64,000 bases of DNA from positions 2,852,001 through 2,916,000 of the forward strand of contig NZ_CP009754.1 in NCBI RefSeq assembly GCF_000772045.1, written 5' to 3'. This stretch comes from Streptomyces sp. CCM_MD2014. GTDB taxonomy: Bacteria > Actinomycetota > Actinomycetes > Streptomycetales > Streptomycetaceae. Of the stretch, positions 1 to 8,337 are shown in pieces; positions within the stretch are counted from its first letter, which is position 1, and every line of letters starts with the position of its first letter. The notes beneath the pieces are model-generated. The model saw nothing but the letters and a program-made list of their open reading frames with translations, searched no databases and was not told the origin of the DNA. The translations under genes were made by a program, and so were the position numbers.

Positions 1-263
1 ACATGACCGGCCTACTGGGCGGTCTACGTGCGATGACGGGGCTCGGCGGCGCCTCCGGGGAGGAGCACCAGTTCGAGTTCGTGGGGGCGGGGACGGTGCT
101 GCTGCAGTCGAGCGAGGCGCTCATGGCGGAGCAGGCCGCGGGGGCTCCGCCGCAGCAGCCGGGCGTGCCCGGCGGCGGGCCCTCCGGAGCGCCGGGAGGC
201 CGCTCGGGGGTACCGGGGCTTCCCGGACAGCTGGGGGACCTCCAGCGCCGCTTCGGGCTGTGA
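1..263 (+). CDS. AIM24-type protein, C-terminal fragment
   Basis: Open frame that enters from the left edge of the window and stops at TGA 261-263. The first visible Met, at base 3, is probably internal. The readable part has a beta-rich segment with the motif FVGAGTVLLQSSE, which resembles the end of the AIM24/TIGR00266 fold, followed by a Gly/Pro/Ala-rich tail of about 40 residues (PGVPGGGPSGAPGG and similar) ending in LGDLQRRFGL. The AIM24 assignment rests on this short piece and on the usual presence of such a gene next to a MarR gene in streptomycetes, which I recall rather than can show. The biochemical role of the family in bacteria is unclear. Confidence 0.5.
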   Translation, partial: MTGLLGGLRAMTGLGGASGEEHQFEFVGAGTVLLQSSEALMAEQAAGAPPQQPGVPGGGPSGAPGGRSGVPGLPGQLGDLQRRFGL

Positions 264-352
264 GCGGTAACCTGCGGAGTGTGACATCGAACGCGTGCGC
301 ACCGTCACCGTCACGGCAAACCCCTCACTAGTTCGCCTTTCAACATTTTAGG

Positions 353-365
353 TAGACTTCATTCA
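353..365 (+). promoter_or_regulatory. -10 box of a probably leaderless marR promoter
   Basis: TAGACT at 353-358 matches the streptomycete -10 consensus TAGRRT/TANNNT. The ATG at 365 lies exactly where transcription would begin, and there is no Shine-Dalgarno sequence in the correct window. A clear -35 is not visible. The surrounding 330-364 is AT-richer than the rest and is the likely site of autoregulation. Confidence 0.4.
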
Positions 366-841
366 TGGAGACCGAGACGGCCACTCGCTGGCTGACCGAT
401 ACGGAGCAGTGTGCTTGGCGCACCCACCTGGAGGTCAACAGGCTGTTGACGCACCAGCTCGAGAAGGACCTGCAGCCGTTCGGCCTGACGATGAACGACT
501 ACGAGATTCTGGTGAACCTCTCCGAGTCGGAGGGCGACAGAATGCGGATGAGCGATCTGGCCACCGCCACGATGCAGTCCAAGAGCCGCCTCTCCCACCA
601 GATCACCCGCATGGAGAACGCGAACCTGGTCCGGCGGGAGAACTGCGAGTCCGACCGCCGGGGGCTCTTCGCCGTCCTCACCGAGCACGGCCTGGAGACG
701 ATGCGGAAGGTCGCACCGCACCACGTGGCCTCCGTCCGCCGGCACTTCATCGACCTGCTGGCCCCGGAGGACCTGACGGAGCTGGACAAGGCGCTCAAGC
801 CCATCGCCGAGCACCTGCGCGGGCAGCGGGGACGTCCCTGA
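365..841 (+). CDS. MarR-family transcriptional regulator
   Basis: A 158-residue protein with the winged-helix architecture of MarR regulators. The N-terminal dimerisation helix (about 15-35) is followed by the recognition region around RMRMSDLATATMQSKSRLSHQ (52-72) and the wing RRENCESDRRGLFAVLT (95-111), whose D-R-R-G turn is the family signature. Such dimers repress their own gene or neighbours and release DNA on binding small phenolic ligands. It stands alone on its strand, convergent with the two-component operon to its right, so the target cannot be read from context. The start is set by homology length and by the -10 box directly upstream. Confidence 0.9.
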   Translation: METETATRWLTDTEQCAWRTHLEVNRLLTHQLEKDLQPFGLTMNDYEILVNLSESEGDRMRMSDLATATMQSKSRLSHQITRMENANLVRRENCESDRRGLFAVLTEHGLETMRKVAPHHVASVRRHFIDLLAPEDLTELDKALKPIAEHLRGQRGRP

Positions 842-866
842 TCACGTCCTCGACGACCGTGAAGGT

Positions 867-2276
867 CTAGGCACCCGGCAGGCGGAGCTCGAACAGGGCG
901 CCGCCTGCCGGTGCGTCGTGCACCGTGAGCGTGCCGCCGTGCCGCACGGCGACGTCCCGGGCGATGGCCAGCCCCAGACCGGCCCCGCCGTCGTCGCGGC
1001 TGCGGGCGGCGTCGAGCCGTACGAACCGCTCGAAGATCCGCTCCCGGTCGGCCGCCGGCACGCCCTCGCCGTCGTCGGCCACGGCGACCACCGCCGCCTC
1101 CCCGTCCCGGCGCACCGAGACCTCCACCGTCGAGCGGGCGTGCCGCTGGGCGTTGTCCAGCAGATTGGCCAGCACCCGCCCCAGCTGCCCCCGCGACCCG
1201 GCCACGTGCACGGCTGCGTCCCCGCGCACGCCCACACCCGCACGGCCCTCGGCCGCCTCCCGCGCGAGCGCCGCGAGGTCGACCCGGGCGTCGGCGGGCC
1301 GCTCCCCCGCGTCCAGCCTGGCCAGCAGCAGCAGGTCGGCGGCGAGCCGCTGGAGCCGCACGGTGTCCTCCACGGCGCCGTCGAGGTCCAGCAGCTCGGG
1401 ATGGGCGGCGGCCACCTCCAGCTGGGTGCGCAGCGAGGCGATCGGGCTGCGCAGCTCGTGCGAGGCGTCGGCGACGAACCGGCGCTGCCGCTCCACCGAG
1501 GACTCCAGCGCGGCCAGCGTCTCGTTGGTGGTCGAGGCGAGCCGGGCCACCTCGTCGTGGGTGCCGGGCACCGGAACCCGGCGGGCCAGGTCCTCGCTGG
1601 CGGTGATCGCGGCCATCTCCCGCCGGATGCCCTCCACCGGGCGCAGCGCCCGCCGGGTGACCAGCCAGGTCACCCACGCGACGACCGCGAGCAGCAGCGG
1701 GAAGCCGATCAGCATGACCGTCAGCGCGGTGTTCACGGCGCCGTGTTCGGCGGAGAGCGGGGCGCCGGCGTAGACGGTGAGCCGGTCTCCGCGCCGGGTC
1801 TCCACGGGGACGGTGACGAAGCGGTAGTCCTCCGTGTCGCCGTCGACGGTCGCGGTGCCGTCGCCGACGGTGGCCGGCTCGCCGATCTCTCCGGCCTCGA
1901 GCGACTCGCCGGAGTCGTCATCGTCGCCGTCGTCGTCGTCGTTCGGGGAGGCGGACGGCCGGGGGGTCACCGCGTCGACGCCGGTACCGGTGATCCGCTC
2001 CAGGTCCTCGCTGGCGGCGACGAGCGTTCCCTCCTCGTCGACGACCTGCACGGGGCGGTCGTCGTCGTCCAGGTTCAGTTCGGTGTACCGCGTCCCGACG
2101 GCCAGGGCGGTCGCCACGTCCCGCGCCGAGCGCTCCGCCTGGGTGCCCGCCTCGCCGAGCAGGTTGGAACGCAGGGACAGCAGGACGGCGGTGCCGGCCG
2201 CGACGAGGGCGACGGCGACCACGAGGGTCGCGGCGAGCGTGGCGCGGGCCCGCACCGAGGCGAAGAGGCGGCTCAT
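867..2276 (-). CDS. Membrane sensor histidine kinase (OmpR-type partner)
   Basis: 469 residues. TM1 spans about 11-33. A long extracytoplasmic sensor (35-180) contains an acidic run at 113-121 (nine residues, eight of them Asp). TM2 spans 184-207 and is followed by HAMP. HisKA has the phosphoacceptor His273 in the box ASHELRSPIASL. HATPase_c has N box NLLDNAQRH, G1 DDGEGVP and G2 GAGLGLAIA. The start ATG overlaps the response-regulator stop as ATGA, so the two are co-translated. The Asp-rich loop suggests sensing of cations or cationic molecules, which is inference. A much longer reading frame continues upstream into the regulator's DNA, but it is not the gene. Confidence 0.93.
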   Translation of the reverse strand: MSRLFASVRARATLAATLVVAVALVAAGTAVLLSLRSNLLGEAGTQAERSARDVATALAVGTRYTELNLDDDDRPVQVVDEEGTLVAASEDLERITGTGVDAVTPRPSASPNDDDDGDDDDSGESLEAGEIGEPATVGDGTATVDGDTEDYRFVTVPVETRRGDRLTVYAGAPLSAEHGAVNTALTVMLIGFPLLLAVVAWVTWLVTRRALRPVEGIRREMAAITASEDLARRVPVPGTHDEVARLASTTNETLAALESSVERQRRFVADASHELRSPIASLRTQLEVAAAHPELLDLDGAVEDTVRLQRLAADLLLLARLDAGERPADARVDLAALAREAAEGRAGVGVRGDAAVHVAGSRGQLGRVLANLLDNAQRHARSTVEVSVRRDGEAAVVAVADDGEGVPAADRERIFERFVRLDAARSRDDGGAGLGLAIARDVAVRHGGTLTVHDAPAGGALFELRLPGA

Positions 2277-2992
2277 CGCCCGGTCTCCAGCCGGTAGCCC
2301 GCGCCGCGCACGGTCCGGATGAGCCCGGCGCGCAGCTTGCGCCGCAGCGCGCTGACGTACACCTCGACGATGTTGGGGTCGCCGTCGTAGGCGAAGTCCC
2401 AGACGTGCTCCAGGATCTCCGCCTTGGACACGACCTGTCCGGCCCGCACCACGAGCTGCTCCAGGACGGCGAACTCCTTGGCGGTGAGGGTGACCTCGTC
2501 CTCGCCGAGGAAGACCCGGCGGGCGGCGGTGTCGACCCTGAGGTCGCCGTGGACGTGGACGGGCGAGGCCCCGGCGCCCTGCCGCCGTCGCAGCAGGGCC
2601 TTCACCCGGGCGACGAGGACGACGTACGAGAAGGGTTTGGTGAGGTAGTCGTCGGCGCCGGTGTCCAGGCCCTCGGCCTCGTCGTACTCGCCGTCCTTGG
2701 CGGTGAGCATCAGGATCGGCACGTCGTGCCCGGCGGCGCGCAGGGCGGCGCAGACCCGGTAGCCGTTGAGGCCGGGCAGCATGATGTCGAGGATGACGAG
2801 GTCGTAGGCGCCCTCGCCGGCCCTGTGCAGTCCCTCCAGGCCGTCGTGGACGACGTCCACGGCGTACCCCTCCGCGGTGAGGCCCTTGGCGAGCGACACG
2901 GCGAGGCGCTTCTCGTCCTCCACGATCAAGAATCGAGAGGGGCGGCGCGAAGCGCCTCGGGCAGGGTGGTGGTGGGCGACGGGTGGGCGCAT
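2273..2992 (-). CDS. OmpR/PhoB-family response regulator
   Basis: 239 residues. The receiver domain starts at FLIVEDEKRL (21-30), with phosphoacceptor Asp69 in LVILDIMLPGLNG and the conserved Thr and Lys in LMLTAKD and YLTKPF. The C-terminal winged helix (about 145-237) includes LTAKEFAVLEQL and the end VRGAGYRLE. The first 20 residues (MRPPVAHHHP and following) are not typical of the family. The true start could lie inside this stretch, but no better start codon with a ribosome site is visible. It is cotranscribed with the kinase and divergent from a PepSY protein gene. Repeats in the shared 134-bp promoter region look like its binding site. Confidence 0.93.
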   Translation of the reverse strand: MRPPVAHHHPARGASRRPSRFLIVEDEKRLAVSLAKGLTAEGYAVDVVHDGLEGLHRAGEGAYDLVILDIMLPGLNGYRVCAALRAAGHDVPILMLTAKDGEYDEAEGLDTGADDYLTKPFSYVVLVARVKALLRRRQGAGASPVHVHGDLRVDTAARRVFLGEDEVTLTAKEFAVLEQLVVRAGQVVSKAEILEHVWDFAYDGDPNIVEVYVSALRRKLRAGLIRTVRGAGYRLETGR

Positions 2993-3015
2993 GTGTAGAG
3001 GGTCCCAAAGCCGAG

Positions 3016-3052
3016 CTGAAGATCCCTTCAGGCGGCTTCAGCCTGGCCTCAG
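3016..3052. promoter_or_regulatory. Phased CTTCAG repeats, probable response-regulator operator
   Basis: CTGAAG at 3016-3021 faces CTTCAG at 3026-3031. Further direct copies follow at 3036-3041 (CTTCAG) and 3047-3052 (CCTCAG). The 10-11 bp periodicity puts the copies on one face of the helix, as is usual for OmpR-family dimers. The array lies between the divergent response-regulator and PepSY genes, 75-110 bp upstream of the PepSY start. Confidence 0.5.
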
Positions 3053-3126
3053 CGTCGGTCCGCGACAGTGAAGTCACCGAAAGCCACTGGACTGTGGACG
3101 AGGTCCGACGACTCGGAGGAAACCGC

Positions 3127-3867
3127 ATGAAGCGCAACATCGTGATCGCCGCCGTCACCGCCGCCGCACTGGTCGGAGGCGGTACGGCGACGGCCCTGGC
3201 GACCGCAGGGGACGACGACCGGGGGACGGCACCCAGGGCTGACGTGAGCGTGTCGGACGACGGCGGCGTACGGGACGAGGCCGACGACCGTGACGACGAC
3301 GCCGCCCGTGCCGCCTCCGCGAAGGTGACGGCGGCCGACGCCGTCGCCGCCGCGCTGGCGGACACGCCGGGCACCGCCGTCTCCGCCGAGCTGGACGACG
3401 GGGACGACGACGGGGACGACGACGGCGACGACCGCCGGGAGCGCGCGGCCTGGGAGGTCGACGTCCTCTCCGGCGACGGCACCTGGCACAGCGTCCGGGT
3501 CGACCCGGCCACCGGCAAGGTCCTCGGCGCGGAGCGGGACGACGACGAGGACGACACCGCCGAGGTGCGGGCGGCCCTGAAGGGCGCCTCCGTCGACGCC
3601 GCCGAGGCCGCGAAGGCGACGGCGGCGGCCGGGCACGCCACCGTGACCTCGGTCGAGCTGGACGAGGACGGCCACTACGGCGACGGCAAGCCCGCCTGGG
3701 AGGTCGAGACGCAGGCCTCCGGCAAGGGCGAGCAGGACTGGCGGGTCGACCCGAGGACCGGCAAGGTCACGGCCGACCGCTCGCACGACGCGCACGGCTC
3801 TCGCTACTCGGACGACACCGACGACGCCGGAAACGCCGACGACGCCGACGACGCCGACGACGACTGA
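3127..3867 (+). CDS. Exported PepSY-domain protein, Asp-rich
   Basis: 246 residues starting at ATG 3127 with GGAGGA six bases upstream. A signal peptide or anchor (MKRNIVIAAVTAAALVGGGT) is followed by two PepSY-like modules, roughly 60-135 and 145-220. Each ends in W-E-V-x-hydrophobic and V-D-P-x-T-G-K-V, the family hallmark. Asp clusters (DDGDDDGDDDGDD near 95-107) and a D/A-rich tail make it very acidic. PepSY modules are found in inhibitors and regulators of proteases and in signal-sensing membrane proteins. Divergence from the two-component operon suggests it is a target or accessory of that system. The C-terminal codons overlap the end of the convergent MFS gene by 64 bp. Confidence 0.85.
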   Translation: MKRNIVIAAVTAAALVGGGTATALATAGDDDRGTAPRADVSVSDDGGVRDEADDRDDDAARAASAKVTAADAVAAALADTPGTAVSAELDDGDDDGDDDGDDRRERAAWEVDVLSGDGTWHSVRVDPATGKVLGAERDDDEDDTAEVRAALKGASVDAAEAAKATAAAGHATVTSVELDEDGHYGDGKPAWEVETQASGKGEQDWRVDPRTGKVTADRSHDAHGSRYSDDTDDAGNADDADDADDD

Positions 3868-5111
3868 CCGGCCCCTCCGGCGCGTCGGGCGGCCCCGAAG
3901 CGGCGCCCCGGCACCAGTGCCGCCGCCGCGGCGACCGCGCCGGACACCGCGAAGCACACCGGCACGGGCAGCCGTTCCACCAGCAGCCCCACGGCGGCGG
4001 CCCCGGCGGAACCTCCGGCGTTCACCGCCGTGTTGCACCAGGTGCCCGCCCGGACCCGGAAACCGGGCGCCGCGCTCTCGTCGGCGACCAGGTACGCCGT
4101 GGTCAGGGCCGGGGCCACGAACAGGCCCGCGCACATCACGGCCGCCAGCAGCGTGCCGAGGCCGGGCGCGAGGCCCGCGGCGGCGAGGCAGAGGCCGAGT
4201 CCGGCCGCGAGGTACGGGAGCCGGGCGCGGGTGGGCGAGCTCCAGGCGACGGCGCCGTTGACGAGACCGCCGACCGCGCTGCCCAGCGACAGTGCCGCGA
4301 GCACCCAGGCGGCGGCGCCGTCCCCGAGGCCGCGCTCCCCCGCGTAGGCGACGACGAGGAGATCGACGGCGCTCACCGAGACGCCGACGCCGGCTGCGAC
4401 GAGGACGGGCTGCAACAGCGCCCGGGCCTGCCCGTCGGCACGGCCCTCCGCGGCGGGGCCGTCGTTCTTCTCCCGCCCCGCCGGACGCAGCGCGGCGGCC
4501 GCCGGCGAGGTGACGAAGGCGAGGGTGCCGACCGCCACCAGCACCGCGCTGAGCACGACGCCGGCGGTCGGCGGGGCCACGGCGACGATGCCGCCGACCA
4601 GGAGCGGGCCGGAGACGAAGAGCAGTTCCTCGGCGACGCCGTCCAGGCTGTAGGCGCGCTGCAGCAGGGCCCGGTCGGGCAGCAGCTCCGCCCACACCGC
4701 GCGCATCGTGGGGCCGAGCGGGGGCGTGCAGGCGCCCGCGAACGCGGCGATCACCGCGAGGGCTGCCTCGGACGTGCCGGGACGGCGGCAGGCCGCCGCC
4801 AGCGCGCAGAGCAGGGCGGCGTACAGCAGGGCCATGGGCAGCAGGGCCCGGCGCGGACCGTGCCGGTCGACGAGGGAGGCGCGGTAGGGCGACAGGAAGA
4901 CGCCCGTGGCGCCGAAGAGCGCCATGACCAGCCCGGCCACGGCGTACGACCCGGTGGACCGGGTCAGGGAGAGCATCAGGGCGAGGGAGACCGTGCCGTA
5001 CGACAGCCGCCCGACGAGGGCGGCCGCGAACGTACGGCGGGCATGGGGGACACGGAGCAGGGCGGCATAGGAGGGCCGCGGAGAGCGCGTGGACACGCGG
5101 AAGTTCCTCAC
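3804..5111 (-). CDS. MFS transporter
   Basis: 435 residues with about 12 hydrophobic segments. The cytoplasmic loop SLVDRHGPRRALLPMA after TM2 is the expected D-R-x-G-x-R-x-x MFS motif A. A hydrophilic central loop (about 205-225, GREKNDGPAAEGRADGQ) separates the two six-helix halves. The C-terminus is a Ser/Ala run generated from the antisense of the PepSY gene's Asp repeat. The start is GTG 5111 without a good ribosome site, and a GTG a few codons downstream is an alternative. The substrate cannot be read from sequence. The nearest resemblance is to small-molecule exporters of the unassigned actinobacterial type. Confidence 0.85.
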   Translation of the reverse strand: MRNFRVSTRSPRPSYAALLRVPHARRTFAAALVGRLSYGTVSLALMLSLTRSTGSYAVAGLVMALFGATGVFLSPYRASLVDRHGPRRALLPMALLYAALLCALAAACRRPGTSEAALAVIAAFAGACTPPLGPTMRAVWAELLPDRALLQRAYSLDGVAEELLFVSGPLLVGGIVAVAPPTAGVVLSAVLVAVGTLAFVTSPAAAALRPAGREKNDGPAAEGRADGQARALLQPVLVAAGVGVSVSAVDLLVVAYAGERGLGDGAAAWVLAALSLGSAVGGLVNGAVAWSSPTRARLPYLAAGLGLCLAAAGLAPGLGTLLAAVMCAGLFVAPALTTAYLVADESAAPGFRVRAGTWCNTAVNAGGSAGAAAVGLLVERLPVPVCFAVSGAVAAAAALVPGRRFGAARRAGGAGQSSSASSASSAFPASSVSSE

Positions 5112-5267
5112 GGGAGGGCGACAAGGGGACGCCGATGCGCGCGACGGCCGGATCCGGCGGTCGCGTGCGGGGCGTGCCCTATGCCAAGAGGAGGAACATG
5201 CGCGTCACTTTAGCCCGTGGGGTCCGGCTCCGCGGGGAATTTCCGTCAGGACCGTCAGCCCGGCCCC

Positions 5268-6224
5268 TCAGCCCTCCGTCAGCCCCGCCACCAGCTCGTC
5301 CGCCGCCCGGTAGGGATCCAGCTCCCCCGCGACGATCCGCTCCGCCAGCGCGCCCAGCCGCCGGTCCCCGTGCAGGTCTCCGATGCGTTCCCGCAGCGTG
5401 GTGACCGCGATGGTCTCGACCTCGCGCGCCGCACGGGCCCGCCGGCGCTCGGCCAGCACGTCCCGCTCCTCCATCCACGCCCGGTGCTTCTCCAGCGCCT
5501 CGACGACCTCGTCGACGCCCTCGCCGCGCGCGGCGACCGTCTTGACGATGGGCGGGCGCCAGTCACCGGCGGCGCGGGCCTCGCCGAGGCCCAGCATGTG
5601 GTTCAGCTCGCGGGCGGTGGCGTCGGCGCCGTCCCGGTCGGCCTTGTTGACGACGTAGACGTCGCCGATCTCCAGGATTCCGGCCTTGGCGGCCTGGATG
5701 CCGTCGCCCATGCCGGGGGCGAGGAGGACGACGGAGGTGTCGGCCTGGGAGGCGATCTCGACCTCCGACTGGCCCACGCCCACCGTCTCGACGAGGACCA
5801 CGTCGCAGCCGGCCGCGTCCAGGACGCGGATCGCCTGCGGCGCGGCCCAGGCGAGGCCGCCGAGGTGGCCGCGGGTGGCCATCGAGCGGATGTAGACGCC
5901 CGGGTCGGAGGCGTGCTCCGACATCCGCACCCGGTCGCCGAGCAGGGCGCCGCCGGAGAAGGGCGAGGACGGGTCGACGGCGAGAACGCCGACCCGCTTG
6001 CCCTGCTTGCGGTAGGCCGTCACCAGCGCCGAGGTGGAGGTCGACTTGCCGACGCCCGGCGAACCGGTCAGACCGACGACGTACGCGTTGCCGGTGAGCG
6101 GCGCGAGGGCTTCCATGACCTCCCTGAGCTGCGGGGACGCCCCCTCCACCAGGGAGATCAGCCGGGCCACGGCCCGCGGCCGGCCTTCTCGGGCCTGGGC
6201 CACCAGTGAGGAGACGTCCTGCAT
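5268..6224 (-). CDS. meaB: MeaB-type GTPase, methylmalonyl-CoA mutase chaperone
   Basis: 318 residues from ATG 6224, or 319 from GTG 6227 immediately before it. ATG has the better spacing to GGAG. Walker A is GSPGVGKST (about 55-63). The metal/switch region VLAVDPSSPFSGGALLGDR and the base-specificity motif NKADRDGAD are those of MeaB/ArgK P-loop GTPases. MeaB loads adenosylcobalamin into methylmalonyl-CoA mutase and protects it from inactivation. The neighbouring thiolase and epimerase, and a cobalamin adenosyltransferase 20 kb away, fit that pathway. The C-terminal dimerisation arm is complete. The gene follows the thiolase on the same strand by 57 bp and is probably cotranscribed with it. 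Confidence 0.93.
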   Translation of the reverse strand: MQDVSSLVAQAREGRPRAVARLISLVEGASPQLREVMEALAPLTGNAYVVGLTGSPGVGKSTSTSALVTAYRKQGKRVGVLAVDPSSPFSGGALLGDRVRMSEHASDPGVYIRSMATRGHLGGLAWAAPQAIRVLDAAGCDVVLVETVGVGQSEVEIASQADTSVVLLAPGMGDGIQAAKAGILEIGDVYVVNKADRDGADATARELNHMLGLGEARAAGDWRPPIVKTVAARGEGVDEVVEALEKHRAWMEERDVLAERRRARAAREVETIAVTTLRERIGDLHGDRRLGALAERIVAGELDPYRAADELVAGLTEG

Positions 6225-6226
6225 CA

Positions 6227-6256
6227 CAGCTCCGTTCAGCTCCGTTCAGCTCTGTT
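6227..6256 (-). repeat. Three tandem 10-mers carrying GGAG in the meaB leader
   Basis: On the plus strand the units are CAGCTCCGTT (6227-6236), CAGCTCCGTT (6237-6246) and CAGCTCTGTT (6247-6256). Read in the direction of meaB this is AACGGAGCTG repeated. The copy nearest the start supplies the Shine-Dalgarno sequence, and the next repeats it ten bases upstream. Confidence 0.6.
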
Positions 6257-6281
6257 CCGTGAGAAGTCGTGGCTCCCGGGG

Positions 6282-7514
6282 TCAGGCCCCGGGCACCCGC
6301 ACGATCAGCGCGTCGCCCTGGCCGCCGCCGCCGCACAGCGCCGCCGCGCCGACCCCGCCGCCGCGCCGCTTCAGTTCCAGCGCCAGGTGCAGCACCAGCC
6401 GGGCGCCGGACATGCCGATCGGGTGACCCAGGGCGATGGCACCGCCGTTGACGTTCACCTTTTCGGTGGAAACACCGAGATCCTTCATTGACTGGACGGC
6501 GACGGCCGCGAACGCCTCGTTGATCTCGATGAGGTCGAGGTCGCCGACCTCGAGCCCTTCCTTCTTCAGGGCGTGCCGGATGGCGTTCGACGGCTGCGAC
6601 TGCAAAGAGTTGTCCGGACCCGCGACGTTGCCGTGCGCGCCGATCTCCGCGATCCACTCCAGGCCCAGCTCCTCCGCCTTGGCCCGGCTCATGACCACCA
6701 CGGCCGCCGCGCCGTCGGAGATCTGCGAGGAGGAGCCCGCGGTGATCGTGCCGTCCTTGGCGAAGGCCGGGCGCAGCTTGGCCAGCGACTCGACGGTGGT
6801 GTCGCCGCGGATGCCCTCGTCCTTGCCGAACAGCACCGGGTCGCCCTTGCGCTGCGGGATCTCGACCGGGGTGATCTCGGCGTCGAAGACGCCGTTCTTC
6901 TGGGCGGCCGCGGCGCGCTGGTGGGACAGGGCGGCGATCTCGTCCTGGGCGGCGCGGTCGATGCCGAGCCGGGTGTTGTGCTTCTCCGTAGACTCGCCCA
7001 TGGCGACGTTCTCGAAGGAGTCGGTCAGGCCGTCGTAGGCCATGGCGTCGATCATCTGCACCGCGCCGTACTTGTAGCCCTCGCGGGACTTGGGAAGCAG
7101 GTGCGGGGCGTTGGTCATGGACTCCTGACCGCCGGCGACGACCACGTCGAATTCACCCGCGCGAATGAGCTGGTCGGCGAGTGCGATGGCGTCGAGGCCG
7201 GAGAGGCAGACCTTGTTGATCGTGAGCGCCGGGACGCTCATGGGGATGCCGGCCTTGACGGCGGCCTGGCGGGCGGGGATCTGCCCGGCGCCGGCCTGGA
7301 GCACCTGGCCCATGATCACGTACTGGACCTGGTCGCCGCCGATCCCCGCGCGGTCGAGGGCGGCCTTGATCGCGAAGCCGCCGAGGTCGGCCCCGGAGAA
7401 GGACTTCAGGGAGCCGAGCAGCCGCCCCATCGGGGTGCGCGCACCCGCGACGATGACGGACGTCGTGCCGTTCTTGCCGGAGGTTCCGGACGTTCCAGAA
7501 GCTGCAGAGGTCAT
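6282..7514 (-). CDS. Acetyl-CoA C-acetyltransferase (thiolase)
   Basis: 410 residues, a full-length thiolase. The nucleophilic Cys103 lies in [10 protein letters not shown]. The second active-site elements [16 protein letters not shown] (catalytic His) and the C-terminal CGGGGQGDA (catalytic Cys) are intact. The first 17 residues are a Gly/Ser/Thr-rich extension of no obvious function. The enzyme condenses two acetyl-CoA to acetoacetyl-CoA, or runs in reverse in degradation. Streptomycetes use it for the ethylmalonyl-CoA route and polyhydroxybutyrate-type metabolism. It is upstream of meaB on the same strand and divergent from the methylmalonyl-CoA epimerase gene, sharing a 149-bp promoter region. 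Confidence 0.95.
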   Translation of the reverse strand: MTSAASGTSGTSGKNGTTSVIVAGARTPMGRLLGSLKSFSGADLGGFAIKAALDRAGIGGDQVQYVIMGQVLQAGAGQIPARQAAVKAGIPMSVPALTINKVCLSGLDAIALADQLIRAGEFDVVVAGGQESMTNAPHLLPKSREGYKYGAVQMIDAMAYDGLTDSFENVAMGESTEKHNTRLGIDRAAQDEIAALSHQRAAAAQKNGVFDAEITPVEIPQRKGDPVLFGKDEGIRGDTTVESLAKLRPAFAKDGTITAGSSSQISDGAAAVVVMSRAKAEELGLEWIAEIGAHGNVAGPDNSLQSQPSNAIRHALKKEGLEVGDLDLIEINEAFAAVAVQSMKDLGVSTEKVNVNGGAIALGHPIGMSGARLVLHLALELKRRGGGVGAAALCGGGGQGDALIVRVPGA

Positions 7515-7663
7515 GGGCTGCGATCCCCTTTTCCGGCCCGCACAGGCCGCGGAGTGAACGAGGGTTTACTCGAATGTACTGAGCGGTATGCCGCCCGTCA
7601 CCCGGCGGTCGGTGTGATCGCGCGCACGTTGCGTAACCACCTCCGGGGCGCTGCACTGAATCC

Positions 7664-8104
7664 ATGCTGACGCGAATCGACCACATCGGAATCGCCTGCC
7701 ACGACCTGGACACGACCGTCGAGTTCTACCGTGCCACGTACGGCTTCGAGGTGTTCCACACCGAGGTCAACGAGGAGCAGGGGGTCCGCGAGGCCATGCT
7801 CAAAATCAACGAGACCTCGGACGGCGGCGCCTCCTACCTCCAGCTCCTCGAGCCGACCCGCGAGGACTCCGCGGTCGGCAAGTGGCTCGCGAAGAACGGT
7901 GAGGGCGTCCACCACATCGCCTTCGGCACGGCGGACGTGGACGCGGACGCCGCGGACATCCGCGAGAAGGGCGTACGCGTTCTGTACGACGAGCCGCGGC
8001 GCGGTTCGATGGGATCGCGGATCACCTTCCTGCACCCCAAGGACTGCCATGGCGTACTGACAGAACTGGTCACATCGGCGGCCGTTGAGTCACCTGAGCA
8101 CTGA
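7664..8104 (+). CDS. mce: Methylmalonyl-CoA epimerase
   Basis: 146 residues of the glyoxalase/VOC fold with two beta-alpha-beta3 modules. Metal ligands are visible as His7 (RIDHIGIACHD) and His84 in VHHIAF, and the catalytic/metal Glu is within the C-terminal module (HPKDCHGVLTELV). It interconverts (2S)- and (2R)-methylmalonyl-CoA between propionyl-CoA carboxylase and the B12-dependent mutase. There is no good ribosome site. TTGCGT at 7629-7634 and TGCACT 17 bases later would start transcription close to the ATG, so the mRNA may be leaderless. The stop codon overlaps the -35 region of the predicted scy promoter. Confidence 0.93.
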   Translation: MLTRIDHIGIACHDLDTTVEFYRATYGFEVFHTEVNEEQGVREAMLKINETSDGGASYLQLLEPTREDSAVGKWLAKNGEGVHHIAFGTADVDADAADIREKGVRVLYDEPRRGSMGSRITFLHPKDCHGVLTELVTSAAVESPEH

Positions 8105-8130
8105 CCCTCGTACATAAGGGCCGGTAGGGT
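8101..8130 (+). promoter_or_regulatory. Predicted vegetative promoter for scy
   Basis: CTGACC at 8101-8106, an 18-bp spacer and TAGGGT at 8125-8130 fit the streptomycete consensus TTGACR-N16/18-TAGRRT well. It overlaps the mce stop codon. Transcription from here would give a leader of about 200 nt before the scy GTG. Confidence 0.5.
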
Positions 8131-8337
8131 TGGGTGCGGTCGCCGCTCAGTCCAGGGTGACCCGGTCCTGTCGCCCTGGGCGCCGGGACCGCCGGGGTCG
8201 TGTTTCGGGGGGTCGGCGACGGGGCAGCAGCACATGCTCCGCCGTTGATCTGACACCATTCCCCGGGGGCACCGTCCGGCGGACGGACGGAGCTCGTTCG
8301 GGAATATTTGCGACCAGGGGACGGATGGGACCGCGCA

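Noticed and set aside
867..3641. 924-codon minus-strand frame continuing through the kinase and beyond
   Set aside because: Only the part from 2276 is the histidine kinase. The upstream part is in the wrong frame for the response regulator, which has its own clear gene.
8291..8318. SigR-like promoter (GGGAAT near 8300) before scy
   Set aside because: No GTT at the correct distance; only the -35 part matches.
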